The notes beneath the pieces were generated by a model. That model had not been told where the DNA came from. It saw nothing but the letters and a program-made list of their open reading frames with translations, and did not search any database. Shown here piece by piece: positions 1 through 8,248 of a stretch of DNA of 64,000 nt. A program made the position numbers and the translations under genes. Location: the NCBI RefSeq assembly GCF_025148125.1, contig NZ_CP102267.1, forward strand, positions 4,474,501-4,538,500. The letters are read 5' to 3'. This stretch comes from Blautia wexlerae DSM 19850. Lineage in GTDB: Bacteria; Bacillota; Clostridia; Lachnospirales; Lachnospiraceae. The stretch's first letter is position 1. Every line of letters begins with the position of its first letter.

Positions 1-1
1 C

Positions 2-1369
2 CTGGATGAGCCGCTGGGACCAGGCCTGGGTGTGCAGGCACAACTTCCCATTCTTCTGGCGGAATATACTTTCCGGACAAAAGAAGATATCTCTGATTAT
101 CTGAAACTTCTGAGTACCGTCAGGCCATATTTTCAAAGTATTATAAAACTGGAAAAGCAGAAATCCCAGTCAGGGCTTTTCATGAGTGACACAACTCTGG
201 ACCGTATCCTGAAACAATGTCATTCTTTTGTCGCGAATCCTGATTCCAACTACATGGATGATATTTTCGCGCAGAAACTGAAAGCTTTCTCCAACCCTGC
301 ATTTAGCAGCGAAGATCAGAAAAAACTCTGTACATATCATCATAAACTGATCTTAACCGAAGTGATCCCTGCTTATCAGGAACTGGCAGACAGTCTGGAA
401 AGTCTTCGCGGTACAGGCAAAAGTAGCCGGGGCCTGGCATTTTTTGAGGGTGGGCGTGAATATTACCTCTACCTGCTGCAAAGCCAGACAGGAACCTATG
501 TACCTGTCGGACAAATTGAAAAAAGGCTGTCAGCTCAGCTTTTGTCCGACTATCGGGAGATATCTTCCCTGCTGAAACAGAATTCCTCCCTGATTGACAG
601 GCTGAATCAATGTTCCGGTGAACTTACGCTGACACCGACTCAGATGCTGGAGAAGCTTCCGGAATTGATGAAAAAAGATTTCCCAGAACTGAAAGATGCC
701 ACTTACGAACTCCGCACCGTTCATCCTTCCATGAAAAAATTTTTAAGTCCTGCTTTTTACCTCACACCGCCTGTGGATACCCGAACCCCCAACGTAATCT
801 ATATCAACGATTCCGGACGTACCTCTTCTCTGGAGCTTTTCGGCACACTGGCACATGAAGGATTTCCCGGTCACCTTTATCAGACAGTTTCTTTTGCCGA
901 AAACAATCCCTCTGACATCAGATATCTGGTCACCTCCTCCGGCTACGTGGAAGGCTGGGCAACCTACGTGGAATCATACGGCTATGAATATGCCGCCTCC
1001 CTTATGAATGATCCGGATTCTGCCAAAAATGCCGTCCGGCTTGCCTGGTTAAACAGGAGTATGAATCTGTGCATTTACTCCCTGATCGATATCGGCATTC
1101 ATTACAGGGGCTGGGATGCAGCCCGCACTGCTGTCTTTCTGAAAGCATTTGGCATCAACAATGCTTCCACTGCTGCCGAAATCTATCAGTATATTGTGGA
1201 AACTCCCGGTAACTATCTGAAATACTATTGGGGATATCTGAATTTCCTTGACTTGAAAACAGTCTGTCAGAAAAGACTTGGAGATGATTTCGACCTGAAA
1301 GAATTTCACCGCCGGATTCTGGACATCGGACCTGTACAGTTTCCGGTTCTGGAAAAATACATGAAATAA
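2..1369 (+). CDS. DUF885 family metallopeptidase-like protein, 5' end outside window
   Basis: The frame is open from base 2, so the gene begins upstream of the window; an internal GTG at 32 is not needed as a start. About 455 residues are visible. The zinc-peptidase-like motif HEGFPGH is encoded at 853-873, followed by a conserved EGWATYVE stretch, both hallmarks of DUF885 proteins. Members are bacterial, often exported lipoproteins, and are thought to be metallopeptidases, although substrates are mostly unknown. Because the N-terminus is missing I cannot see a signal peptide. The reading frame ends at TAA 1367-1369, but the same frame stays open for 44 more codons (separate entry). A bidirectional terminator follows at 1518-1573. 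The family call is firm; peptidase activity is inferred from the motif. Confidence 0.85.
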   Translation: MDEPLGPGLGVQAQLPILLAEYTFRTKEDISDYLKLLSTVRPYFQSIIKLEKQKSQSGLFMSDTTLDRILKQCHSFVANPDSNYMDDIFAQKLKAFSNPAFSSEDQKKLCTYHHKLILTEVIPAYQELADSLESLRGTGKSSRGLAFFEGGREYYLYLLQSQTGTYVPVGQIEKRLSAQLLSDYREISSLLKQNSSLIDRLNQCSGELTLTPTQMLEKLPELMKKDFPELKDATYELRTVHPSMKKFLSPAFYLTPPVDTRTPNVIYINDSGRTSSLELFGTLAHEGFPGHLYQTVSFAENNPSDIRYLVTSSGYVEGWATYVESYGYEYAASLMNDPDSAKNAVRLAWLNRSMNLCIYSLIDIGIHYRGWDAARTAVFLKAFGINNASTAAEIYQYIVETPGNYLKYYWGYLNFLDLKTVCQKRLGDDFDLKEFHRRILDIGPVQFPVLEKYMK

Positions 1370-1504
1370 ACGAATTACTGGAAAACTTTCATCGGCCAGA
1401 CTTCCGGAGAGTCTTATCAGTTTGAGTGGCATGGAGGAGATAATGTTACGGTTATCATTCAGCCATCTGAACGTCAGAGCGGAATCCGCGTCAGTATGGA
1501 TTAA
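1370..1504 (+). other. In-frame coding-like tail after the DUF885 stop
   Basis: Directly after the TAA at 1367-1369 the same frame stays open for 44 codons to a second TAA at 1502-1504. The translation looks protein-like, with an alternating hydrophobic/polar pattern (NYWKTFIGQT near the start, GIRVSMD at the end). There is no start codon with a ribosome binding site. It could be the end of a longer ancestral protein cut off by a stop mutation, or the remnant of another gene. I do not recognise the sequence. Confidence 0.35.
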
Positions 1505-1517
1505 CAGCCTGATATAA

Positions 1518-1573
1518 CAAAGAGCCGGACTGACTGCAATATTTTATAGAATTGCAGTCAGTCCGGCTCTTTA
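1518..1573. terminator. Bidirectional intrinsic terminator
   Basis: A 22-bp inverted repeat (arms 1519-1540 and 1551-1572, AAAGAGCCGGACTGACTGCA on the left) encloses a ~10-nt AT-rich loop and has A/T tracts on both sides. It sits between the convergent DUF885 gene and the HAD gene. The HAD stop codon at 1558-1560 lies inside the right arm. Confidence 0.85.
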
Positions 1574-2343
1574 AAATATAAAACCAAACATTTCTCAAGT
1601 AATGTTTCCGAAAACAGTCTTCCTGCCTCCATTTCCATCACTGTCTCTTTGAATCTGTCGCTACCATTACCGTAAATCTTTTTAAATCCGGCCGGAACTA
1701 ATCCCAGGTCGCTTTCTTCCACCATGGAAACATCGAATTCGCTGTCTCCGGCTGCTATGATATATGCAGGCTGCAACCTCTTTCGAAGTCTTCTCACGGC
1801 CATTCCCTTACTCAGATTTACAGGAACAACATATACCTTCTCTCCATTATGAAATACGTCCACCAGCTTCGTAGCCAGTTTTGCCTGCAGATCTTCAACC
1901 ACTTCCTCTGGCTTTTCACATTTTGTAAAAATAAAAAGCTCATCTAGAAATCTCAGCTCAAACTTTCGTCTGGAATCCCCGGCAAGAATCTGCTGCGCTT
2001 TTTCCATTTCCGGTCTGCTATTCCGGATTATTTGCAGCGACTCCAGATACCACTCTCTGTCACGCTTACCATTTACCAGCAGTACTCCTCCATTACAGAC
2101 AAGGGCATAGGGTACGATTCCTATATCCAGATCAATACGTTTATACTGTTCTTCCGTCCTTGTGGATGTTGGTATGATAGTCATCTTCTCACTTACTTTT
2201 TTCAACAGATCATGCGTTTTTTCAGAAATAAACGAGATTTCTCTTCCATTATATAACTCAACATTTAATTTATTTTCACCGATATTGCGCTTATACGAAT
2301 ATATTATGGTATTGTCCATGTCCGCGCATAAAATGCCATTCAT
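1558..2343 (-). CDS. HAD-superfamily phosphatase of the Ter stress locus
   Basis: A 261-residue HAD hydrolase. Motif I is DMDNT (residues 8-12), with two nucleophile/acid aspartates; a STRT motif stands in the motif II position, and AAGDSEFDVSM near residue 200 is motif IV. I chose the start at 2343 because GGAGGAAGCG lies just upstream on the minus strand; a longer frame reaching 2397 lacks a site. It is the last gene of the minus operon yceG-telA-terD-terD-terD-P-ATPase. HAD phosphatases are recurring members of the biosynthetic part of Ter gene neighbourhoods, where they are predicted to dephosphorylate a nucleotide- or sugar-phosphate-like intermediate. The substrate is unknown. An attenuator-like hairpin precedes it. 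Confidence 0.8.
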   Translation of the reverse strand: MNGILCADMDNTIIYSYKRNIGENKLNVELYNGREISFISEKTHDLLKKVSEKMTIIPTSTRTEEQYKRIDLDIGIVPYALVCNGGVLLVNGKRDREWYLESLQIIRNSRPEMEKAQQILAGDSRRKFELRFLDELFIFTKCEKPEEVVEDLQAKLATKLVDVFHNGEKVYVVPVNLSKGMAVRRLRKRLQPAYIIAAGDSEFDVSMVEESDLGLVPAGFKKIYGNGSDRFKETVMEMEAGRLFSETLLEKCLVLYFKEPD

Positions 2344-2353
2344 TCGCTTCCTC

Positions 2354-2400
2354 CAAAAATGGGACTGCCACACTGTTATTACCTGCGACAGCCCCATAAT
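2354..2400 (-). terminator. Hairpin with T tract between P-ATPase and HAD gene
   Basis: On the minus strand a stem of the type ATGGGxCTG...CAGTCCCAT is followed by TTTTT, immediately before the ribosome binding site of the HAD gene. It would act as a partial terminator, lowering HAD expression relative to the upstream ter genes, unless the HAD gene has its own promoter. Confidence 0.6.
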
Positions 2401-2420
2401 TATTATTTCATACGTATTGT

Positions 2421-5057
2421 TTACCTGCTCATGATTGCTTTTCTGATAAGATCTACCGGTATAATAAGTACTGCAAGTACCATGGATACCAGTAATGCCT
2501 TTGGCTCAAGCAGAGTTGTGTTAAATACTTTTCCGCCGATTTCAATGATAATGGTCTGAAGAACAAAGATTGCTCCCATTACCAGTACGAAGTTCTTATT
2601 CTCCCCGATATGCTCAAACAGATTAAACTTCTCAGATCTGGTATTCAGACTGTTAAAGATAATCGCATAAATGAAGAACGCAAACATAAATGTTTTCTCA
2701 TAAAGCTCCGGATCTGCACAGCCCGCAGGGATTACCCAACTGGTAATGCCGCCGATATTCTCAAGTATCAGGATAGAACCAAGGGTAATAAATATTGCAC
2801 TTACTCCGATCGCTGACTTGATGTACGGAGTCAGAATATTATCTGTTCTCTTTGCCGGCTGATCTTTCATATATCTGTCAAGAATAGGTTCTCCACCAAA
2901 CGCCATGGCAGCCAGTGTATCCATGATCAGGTTGATCCAAAGGATCTGGACAATGGAAAACGGCTCTGTCCATCCCAGGATCGGTGCAATGATATTCATT
3001 AACAGAGTACTGATATTTACAGTAAGCTGGAAAATGAGGAATTTTCCAACAGATTTCGCCATAGTCCTGCTGTTAAGCACACAGTCTTTAATGGAAGTCA
3101 AACTGTTATTAAGGATAACAACATCTCCTGCCTCCTGTGCAACTGCTGTACCATCTCCCATTGCAAAACCAATGTCTGCCTGTTTTAATGCGGGAGCATC
3201 GTTCACACCGTCACCGGTCATACCACAGACATTATCAATCTGCTGTGAAAGAGATACCAGTCTTTTCTTATCAAGCGGTTTCGCGCGGCTTACCACTCTC
3301 AGGTTCGGGAGAACTTTCTTCAGCTCTTCATCTGATAATTTCTCCATTTCTTCATGGGTAAGAACCACATCCTTCTTCTCATCTGCAAGAATACCTGCCT
3401 CTTTTGCAATGGCTACTGCAGTTTCCTCTGCATCACCGGTAACCATAACTACCTGGATTCCTGCATCATTGAGAATCTGAACAGTCTCAACCGCATCTGT
3501 TCTGACATTATCACGCAGACACAGAACTGCCATAAGAACAGTCTTTCCATCGCTGATTTTCGCTACAGAGAGAAGCTTCATGGTTCTCTTTGCCTGTGCA
3601 TGCATCTGTTCTTCTACTTTATCTTTATCTGCCTTTGTAAACTCTCTTTCTTCCCCGTCCGGAAGCATGTAATGTGTTACTTTATCAATGATATTCTCTG
3701 TAGCACCCTTCCAGTAAACAAGTCCGTTTTTCAGTTTTACAGTGGCACATTTCTTCTCGGAATCAAATCCGCTGATCTCTTCTACCTTCTCCGGATCATT
3801 GTCATAATCATTATAACCATGATCAATGGCATAAGAGAGCAGTGCTCTGTCCATGTTGTTACTTCCGATTGCCTTTCCCTCTGAGGAAATCTTTGCAAGG
3901 TTATTCAGAGTGATAGCTTCTATAAACTCCCTGCTCTGAATGGAATCCACAATCTCACCGTTACCTGTGATAAATTCTACCAGTGACAGGTTACCCTGTG
4001 TGATCGTTCCGGTTTTATCACTGAACAGCACGTTCATATAAGCAGAATCTGAAAATGCCGCCTTGTGGCTGACAAGGATATTCTTTTTATACATGGACTC
4101 TGTATTCATTGACTGAACCAGACTGTTCATCATCGGGAGTCCCTCCGGAACTGCCATGATCACGATAGAAGCCATAAGCATAACTGCTTCCGCTATTACA
4201 AGGAGAACGGAAACAACAGTGATTGCCTGATCTGCCCTGATCAGAGTCAGGACAACATGAAGGATACCTGCGATCGCTGCAGCTGACACACCCAGTTTAC
4301 CGATACCTGCTGCCACACCCTCCAGCTTCAGGCTGGAAGTATCTTTTCGCTCTTCTTCCTCGGAGGTATCTGTCAGAGCTTTGTTTATCTTTCCTAATTC
4401 AGAACTGTCTCCGATAACAGTTGCGATCATGTAACCTTCGCCTGAAGTCACAACAGAACCCATAAAGACTTTTCCATGTGAGGAGTAATCCGTAGATTCT
4501 GCCTCGTCCATATTGGTTACTGCTGCTTTGTTCTCATCTCTTGATTCACCGTTTAATGCCGCCTGAGATACTTTGATCTTACCTTCAAATAACAGACCAT
4601 CTGCCGGAACCTTATCTCCTGCCTGGATAAGGATCGTATCACCTTTAACGATTTCACTGGTAAGAATATTGACCAGCTTTCCGTCTCTTACAACTTTGGC
4701 ATAGGTCTTGCTGTATTCTTCCTGAAGCGCCTCACTTCTTGAAGTATTTCTGTACTCTGACAGGGTACTGAAACCGGTAGCAAGTGCGATTGCGATCACA
4801 ATACTGATGATCTCCACAACATCATTTCCGCCGGATAATGCAGGGACAAAGATTCCCAGCACAGCCAGGATAACTTTAAGAGCCAGAGCCGCACATAATA
4901 CCTTGATCCAGATGTCATCAAATGCGCCGATGAACATGGACCAGAGTGATTCAGTCTCTTTCTTCGCCAGCTCATTGGTGCCGTACTTCGCCTTGCTCTC
5001 GCTGACCTGCTGTCCGGACAGGCCCTGCATTCGCTCCTCTTTGTTTATTTCATTCAT
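2421..5057 (-). CDS. Calcium-type P-type ATPase (P2B-like cation pump)
   Basis: An 878-residue membrane pump predicted to export Ca2+ or a similar divalent cation. Visible motifs are the N-terminal cation-ATPase segment, the actuator loop LNGES, PEGLP in transmembrane segment 4 (about residues 304-308), the phosphorylation site DKTGT (Asp 347) and the hinge GDGVNDAPA, followed by a C-terminal block of hydrophobic segments. PEGLP rather than a CPC motif argues for Ca2+/PMCA-type and against heavy-metal pumps. The start at 5057 is preceded by AGGAGGTTGATT; an upstream in-frame ATG lacks such a site. Calcium pumps recur beside terD genes, and TerD proteins bind Ca2+, so a joint role in calcium-linked stress handling is likely but inferred. 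The specificity is unproven. Confidence 0.9.
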   Translation of the reverse strand: MNEINKEERMQGLSGQQVSESKAKYGTNELAKKETESLWSMFIGAFDDIWIKVLCAALALKVILAVLGIFVPALSGGNDVVEIISIVIAIALATGFSTLSEYRNTSRSEALQEEYSKTYAKVVRDGKLVNILTSEIVKGDTILIQAGDKVPADGLLFEGKIKVSQAALNGESRDENKAAVTNMDEAESTDYSSHGKVFMGSVVTSGEGYMIATVIGDSSELGKINKALTDTSEEEERKDTSSLKLEGVAAGIGKLGVSAAAIAGILHVVLTLIRADQAITVVSVLLVIAEAVMLMASIVIMAVPEGLPMMNSLVQSMNTESMYKKNILVSHKAAFSDSAYMNVLFSDKTGTITQGNLSLVEFITGNGEIVDSIQSREFIEAITLNNLAKISSEGKAIGSNNMDRALLSYAIDHGYNDYDNDPEKVEEISGFDSEKKCATVKLKNGLVYWKGATENIIDKVTHYMLPDGEEREFTKADKDKVEEQMHAQAKRTMKLLSVAKISDGKTVLMAVLCLRDNVRTDAVETVQILNDAGIQVVMVTGDAEETAVAIAKEAGILADEKKDVVLTHEEMEKLSDEELKKVLPNLRVVSRAKPLDKKRLVSLSQQIDNVCGMTGDGVNDAPALKQADIGFAMGDGTAVAQEAGDVVILNNSLTSIKDCVLNSRTMAKSVGKFLIFQLTVNISTLLMNIIAPILGWTEPFSIVQILWINLIMDTLAAMAFGGEPILDRYMKDQPAKRTDNILTPYIKSAIGVSAIFITLGSILILENIGGITSWVIPAGCADPELYEKTFMFAFFIYAIIFNSLNTRSEKFNLFEHIGENKNFVLVMGAIFVLQTIIIEIGGKVFNTTLLEPKALLVSMVLAVLIIPVDLIRKAIMSR

Positions 5058-5128
5058 AATAATCAACCTCCTCTTTCGGGTTTTGCAACTGTTCAATCAT
5101 GGACAGACAGTTACCGGATTTTATATAA

Positions 5129-5158
5129 AAAGAGGAACCATAACAGCTCCTCTTTTTA
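5129..5158 (-). terminator. Intrinsic terminator/attenuator between terD and P-ATPase
   Basis: AAAAGAGGA and TCCTCTTTTT arms flank a 10-nt loop directly after the third terD stop. The stem is followed by T residues on both strands. It would reduce read-through from the terD genes into the P-ATPase gene. Confidence 0.65.
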
Positions 5159-5161
5159 TTT

Positions 5162-5770
5162 TCACACAAATCTCTGGCAGAGTTCCCCAAGTCCGGGATC
5201 TGTTGTGCCATTTCCTACGGCGTTGAATTTCCATTCACCGTTATACCTGTATATTTCCCCAAAAATCATCGCAGTCATACCTGAATAATTCTCAGTTAAA
5301 TTATATTTACACATTTCTTTATTGTTTCTGGCATCAACCAGACGGATAAATGCATTCTGGATCATTCCAAAATGCTGTTTTCTCTTTACTGCCTGATAGA
5401 TATTGACAACAATGACAATCTTATCATATTCAGCCGGAACTCTTGACAGATCAATAACGATCTGCTCATCATCTCCCTCGCCTGCTCCTGTAAGATTGTC
5501 TCCCATATGATTGACTGTCCCGGATTTATGTTTCAGGTTGCCGAAATATACCAGGTCTGTTTTATCTGTAAATTTACCATTTTTCAACATGATTGCAGAA
5601 GCGTCGCAGTCGATTGCCTGATGTGATGAAGAACCAAATAATGCACCAAACAATCCACCACCGCCGGATGGCTTTGCCTCATCCCAGCCAAGTCCCACGA
5701 TCACCTTTGCTAATCCTGCATGCTCCTTTGACAGATTTACCTTCTGTCCTTTCTGTAAGCTTACTGACAT
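5162..5770 (-). CDS. TerD-domain protein, divergent third copy
   Basis: A 202-residue protein built of a single TerD domain. The start MSVSLQKGQKVNLS and the central [14 protein letters not shown] block match the family. TerD proteins are small beta-sandwich proteins that bind Ca2+ through acidic residues in these loops and take part in tellurite, phage and chemical-stress resistance. This copy differs from its two neighbours. It carries a glycine-rich insertion (SGGGGLFGALFG) after the first strands, and the DLDAAAF metal site becomes DCDASAI. It ends in GLGELCQRF where the others have QGGLAALC. Metal binding may therefore be altered. It lies 27 bp downstream of the second terD and is surely co-transcribed with it. 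Confidence 0.9.
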   Translation of the reverse strand: MSVSLQKGQKVNLSKEHAGLAKVIVGLGWDEAKPSGGGGLFGALFGSSSHQAIDCDASAIMLKNGKFTDKTDLVYFGNLKHKSGTVNHMGDNLTGAGEGDDEQIVIDLSRVPAEYDKIVIVVNIYQAVKRKQHFGMIQNAFIRLVDARNNKEMCKYNLTENYSGMTAMIFGEIYRYNGEWKFNAVGNGTTDPGLGELCQRFV

Positions 5771-5797
5771 TTTCGTCCCTCCTGTTGCCCTCCGGCA

Positions 5798-6379
5798 CTA
5801 TTCTACGTCTACACCATAACTGTTGCACAAAGCAGCCAGACCACCCTGATAACCGCTTCCAATGGCATTAAATTTCCATTCGTCACCATTCTTGTACAGT
5901 TCACCAAATACAACTGCTGTTTCAATAGAGAAATCTTCTCCAAGATCATATCTGAGGATTTCTTCTCCTGTCACTTCATTGAAGATTCTCACAAAGGCAT
6001 TAGAAACCTGTCCGAAATTCTGGCGTCTTGCCTCTGCATCATAGATGGTAACTGTAAATGCAATCTTTGTGATATTGGCAGGAATCTTTGACAGATCGAT
6101 CTTAATCTGCTCATCATCTCCGTCTCCGGCACCTGTAAGGTTGTCTCCCATATGCTGGACTGCTCCGGACGGATGTACAAGATTTCCATAGAATACAAAA
6201 TCGTTCGAATCAGAAACCCTTCCGGAATCTGTCAGACAGAACGCTGCTGCATCCAGATCGAAATCTCCGCCTGTGTCATAAGCATTGATATCCCATCCGA
6301 TACCTACAACTACATTCTTAAGTCCCGGGTTACCTTTTGTAAGACTGACCTTCTGTCCTTTTTTTAAACTAACTGGCAT
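5798..6379 (-). CDS. terD: TerD-domain protein, second copy
   Basis: A 193-residue single-domain TerD protein with both metal-site signatures: [11 protein letters not shown] near residue 40 and [14 protein letters not shown] near residue 75. The later blocks [16 protein letters not shown] and [13 protein letters not shown] are also canonical. I placed the start at 6379 (MPVSLKKGQ) because GGGAGGAAAAATAT lies in front; the frame extends to 6427 without a site. It is about 97 bp after the first terD and shares most of its sequence with it, so the pair probably arose by tandem duplication. Known family role: Ca2+-binding protein of the Ter stress complex at the membrane face; the exact ligand in this organism is unknown. 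Confidence 0.92.
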   Translation of the reverse strand: MPVSLKKGQKVSLTKGNPGLKNVVVGIGWDINAYDTGGDFDLDAAAFCLTDSGRVSDSNDFVFYGNLVHPSGAVQHMGDNLTGAGDGDDEQIKIDLSKIPANITKIAFTVTIYDAEARRQNFGQVSNAFVRIFNEVTGEEILRYDLGEDFSIETAVVFGELYKNGDEWKFNAIGSGYQGGLAALCNSYGVDVE

Positions 6380-6476
6380 ATATTTTTCCTCCCATATTGT
6401 CTTATCCGCTTCGCTATACAGCTCCATACCTGATAACTGTTTAGTATTTTTACCAAACAGCCGACTGTCTCTTACA

Positions 6477-7058
6477 TTACGCTACTTCAATACCATAATG
6501 ACCGCAGAGCGCTGCAAGTCCACCTTGGAATCCGCTTCCGATGGCATTAAACTTCCACTCTCCGTTATGTCTGTAAAGTTCTCCTACAACTACTGCTGTT
6601 TCAATGGAGAAGTCCTCCCCAAGATCATAATGGATCAGTTCCACCTCATTGGATTCATCTACCAGACGGATGTAAGAGTTTGAAACCTGTCCGAAGTTCT
6701 GACGTCTTGCTTCTGCATCATAAATGGTAACTGTAAACGCAATTCTCTCAATATTTGCCGGAACCTTTGACAGATCGATCATGATCTGCTCATCATCACC
6801 TTCACCCTCACCGGTAAGGTTATCTCCCATGTGGATGACTGATTCACTGACATGCTTCAGATTGCCATAGAAAATGAATTCTTTCTCTGTAGGGCATTTT
6901 CCGTTGGCACCAAGCATAAATGCTGCTGCATCCAGGTCAAAATCCGAACCTGAATCAAAAGCGTTTACATCCCATCCAAGTCCTACCATGATCTTCTTAA
7001 GTCCCGGATTCTTCTTTGTTAAATCTACCTTCTGTCCTTTTGATAAATTAATAGGCAT
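6477..7058 (-). CDS. terD: TerD-domain protein, first copy
   Basis: A 193-residue TerD protein with the metal-site blocks [11 protein letters not shown] and [14 protein letters not shown], then [16 protein letters not shown] and [13 protein letters not shown]. Two ATG codons are possible. The one at 7067 sits directly on the GGAGG, so the start MPINLSKGQ at 7058, with eight bases of spacing, is preferred; it also aligns with the second copy. It follows telA by 29 bp. The three copies in series, two nearly alike and one divergent, are typical of Firmicutes ter loci such as yceCDE of Bacillus subtilis. Function is known at family level only. Confidence 0.92.
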   Translation of the reverse strand: MPINLSKGQKVDLTKKNPGLKKIMVGLGWDVNAFDSGSDFDLDAAAFMLGANGKCPTEKEFIFYGNLKHVSESVIHMGDNLTGEGEGDDEQIMIDLSKVPANIERIAFTVTIYDAEARRQNFGQVSNSYIRLVDESNEVELIHYDLGEDFSIETAVVVGELYRHNGEWKFNAIGSGFQGGLAALCGHYGIEVA

Positions 7059-7087
7059 ATCATTCATCCTCCCTTTTTTCTGTGTTT

Positions 7088-8242
7088 TTATTTTCTTACC
7101 GGTGGCACATTGTATTGTTTGTTAAAATCCTGTTTGATTGCCTCCAGACGAACCTGATCCTCCTGGCGTTTCTTTCTGGCATCTTCCTGGATCCTTCTTG
7201 TCTCTTCGATTCCATTTGTAATGGTTGCCCATGTCTTCTCAAGAGTCTCAATCTGAATGGAACTTCCGGATGCCATTTTAGCTGTCATCTTCGATACATC
7301 TACTGTATTCTGGGCATTCTTAAGAAGCATCTCATTTGTTTTCTTATCCAGTTCTGCAATAGATTCTGCCTGTATCTTCTGCCTTTTCAAAAGAATTGCC
7401 TGCGCAAGTGCCTGCTTAAATACAGGAAGCGTAACGATAAACGCAGAATTGATCTTTCTCACCAGATTGTAATTGCTGAACTCCATAGTCTTGATCATGG
7501 GAATGGACTGCATTGCCACATTCTCTGCTGTTCTCAGATCCTGTGTCCTCTGTTCCAGCATCATCAGTGCCTGATTCAGACTGGTAAGTTCAAACTGAAT
7601 AGACTGATCTCCCGTATTCTCCATATCCTGCTGTCTCTGGGCAATGTAGGCTTCAATCTCTTTACATGCCTGTTCTCCTGCAAGGATATATTTCACCAGT
7701 TCATGATAATAATCCACATTGGTCTTAAACATGGTATCCAGCTTTTTGTTGGACTGTTTGATTTCAGACTCATATCCTTTAAGCTGAACATAAATCTTAT
7801 CAACTTCTTCGCCCATTGTGTGATACTTGGCCAGTATCTTATCCAGCTGTTTTCTGAAATTTCCGAAAAGCTTTCCGAAAAGTCCCGGATTATCCTTAAT
7901 TTCATTAATGTCAAACTGATCCATGATCTTTGCCAGCGATTTAAGCATCTCGCTTGTCTCATTAAGCTGCGACATATTCATGCTGTTGAGGACCACATCA
8001 GATGCCTTGGAAATCTCCTCTGCTGCTTTCGCACCAAAAGATACAATGGTATCCATATTGTAAACTTCGATCGTGCTGACAATATCGTCCACTTCTTTTG
8101 AATTGACCAGCTCAGCATTCATCTGCTGCCTGTCAGCGACAATATCATATTTCTCCACAACTTCAATCTCATTTTTCTCCTGAAGACCATTACCGGCCTG
8201 AGCAGGATTTCCCATAGATGATTTACCGAAATCAAGTCCCAT
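7088..8242 (-). CDS. telA: TelA/YceH-family toxic-anion resistance protein
   Basis: A 384-residue, largely alpha-helical protein of the TelA family (PF05816). Members include KlaA/TelA of RK2 plasmids and B. subtilis YceH, linked to resistance to tellurite and other toxic anions and to some antimicrobials. The sequence shows long amphipathic coiled-coil helices (for example [20 protein letters not shown] near residue 170), no membrane segment and a C-terminus rich in charged residues ([17 protein letters not shown]). It is therefore probably a cytoplasmic scaffold. It follows the YceG-like gene by only 6 bp and precedes the first terD by 29 bp, so it is in the core operon. No catalytic motif is visible; its biochemical action is not known. 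Confidence 0.92.
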   Translation of the reverse strand: MGLDFGKSSMGNPAQAGNGLQEKNEIEVVEKYDIVADRQQMNAELVNSKEVDDIVSTIEVYNMDTIVSFGAKAAEEISKASDVVLNSMNMSQLNETSEMLKSLAKIMDQFDINEIKDNPGLFGKLFGNFRKQLDKILAKYHTMGEEVDKIYVQLKGYESEIKQSNKKLDTMFKTNVDYYHELVKYILAGEQACKEIEAYIAQRQQDMENTGDQSIQFELTSLNQALMMLEQRTQDLRTAENVAMQSIPMIKTMEFSNYNLVRKINSAFIVTLPVFKQALAQAILLKRQKIQAESIAELDKKTNEMLLKNAQNTVDVSKMTAKMASGSSIQIETLEKTWATITNGIEETRRIQEDARKKRQEDQVRLEAIKQDFNKQYNVPPVRK

Positions 8243-8248
8243 AATCTA

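Noticed and set aside
7082..8101. 339-codon plus-strand frame opposite telA
   Set aside because: It is a low-complexity Leu/Ile/Cys-rich antisense shadow of telA without ribosome binding site or family match.
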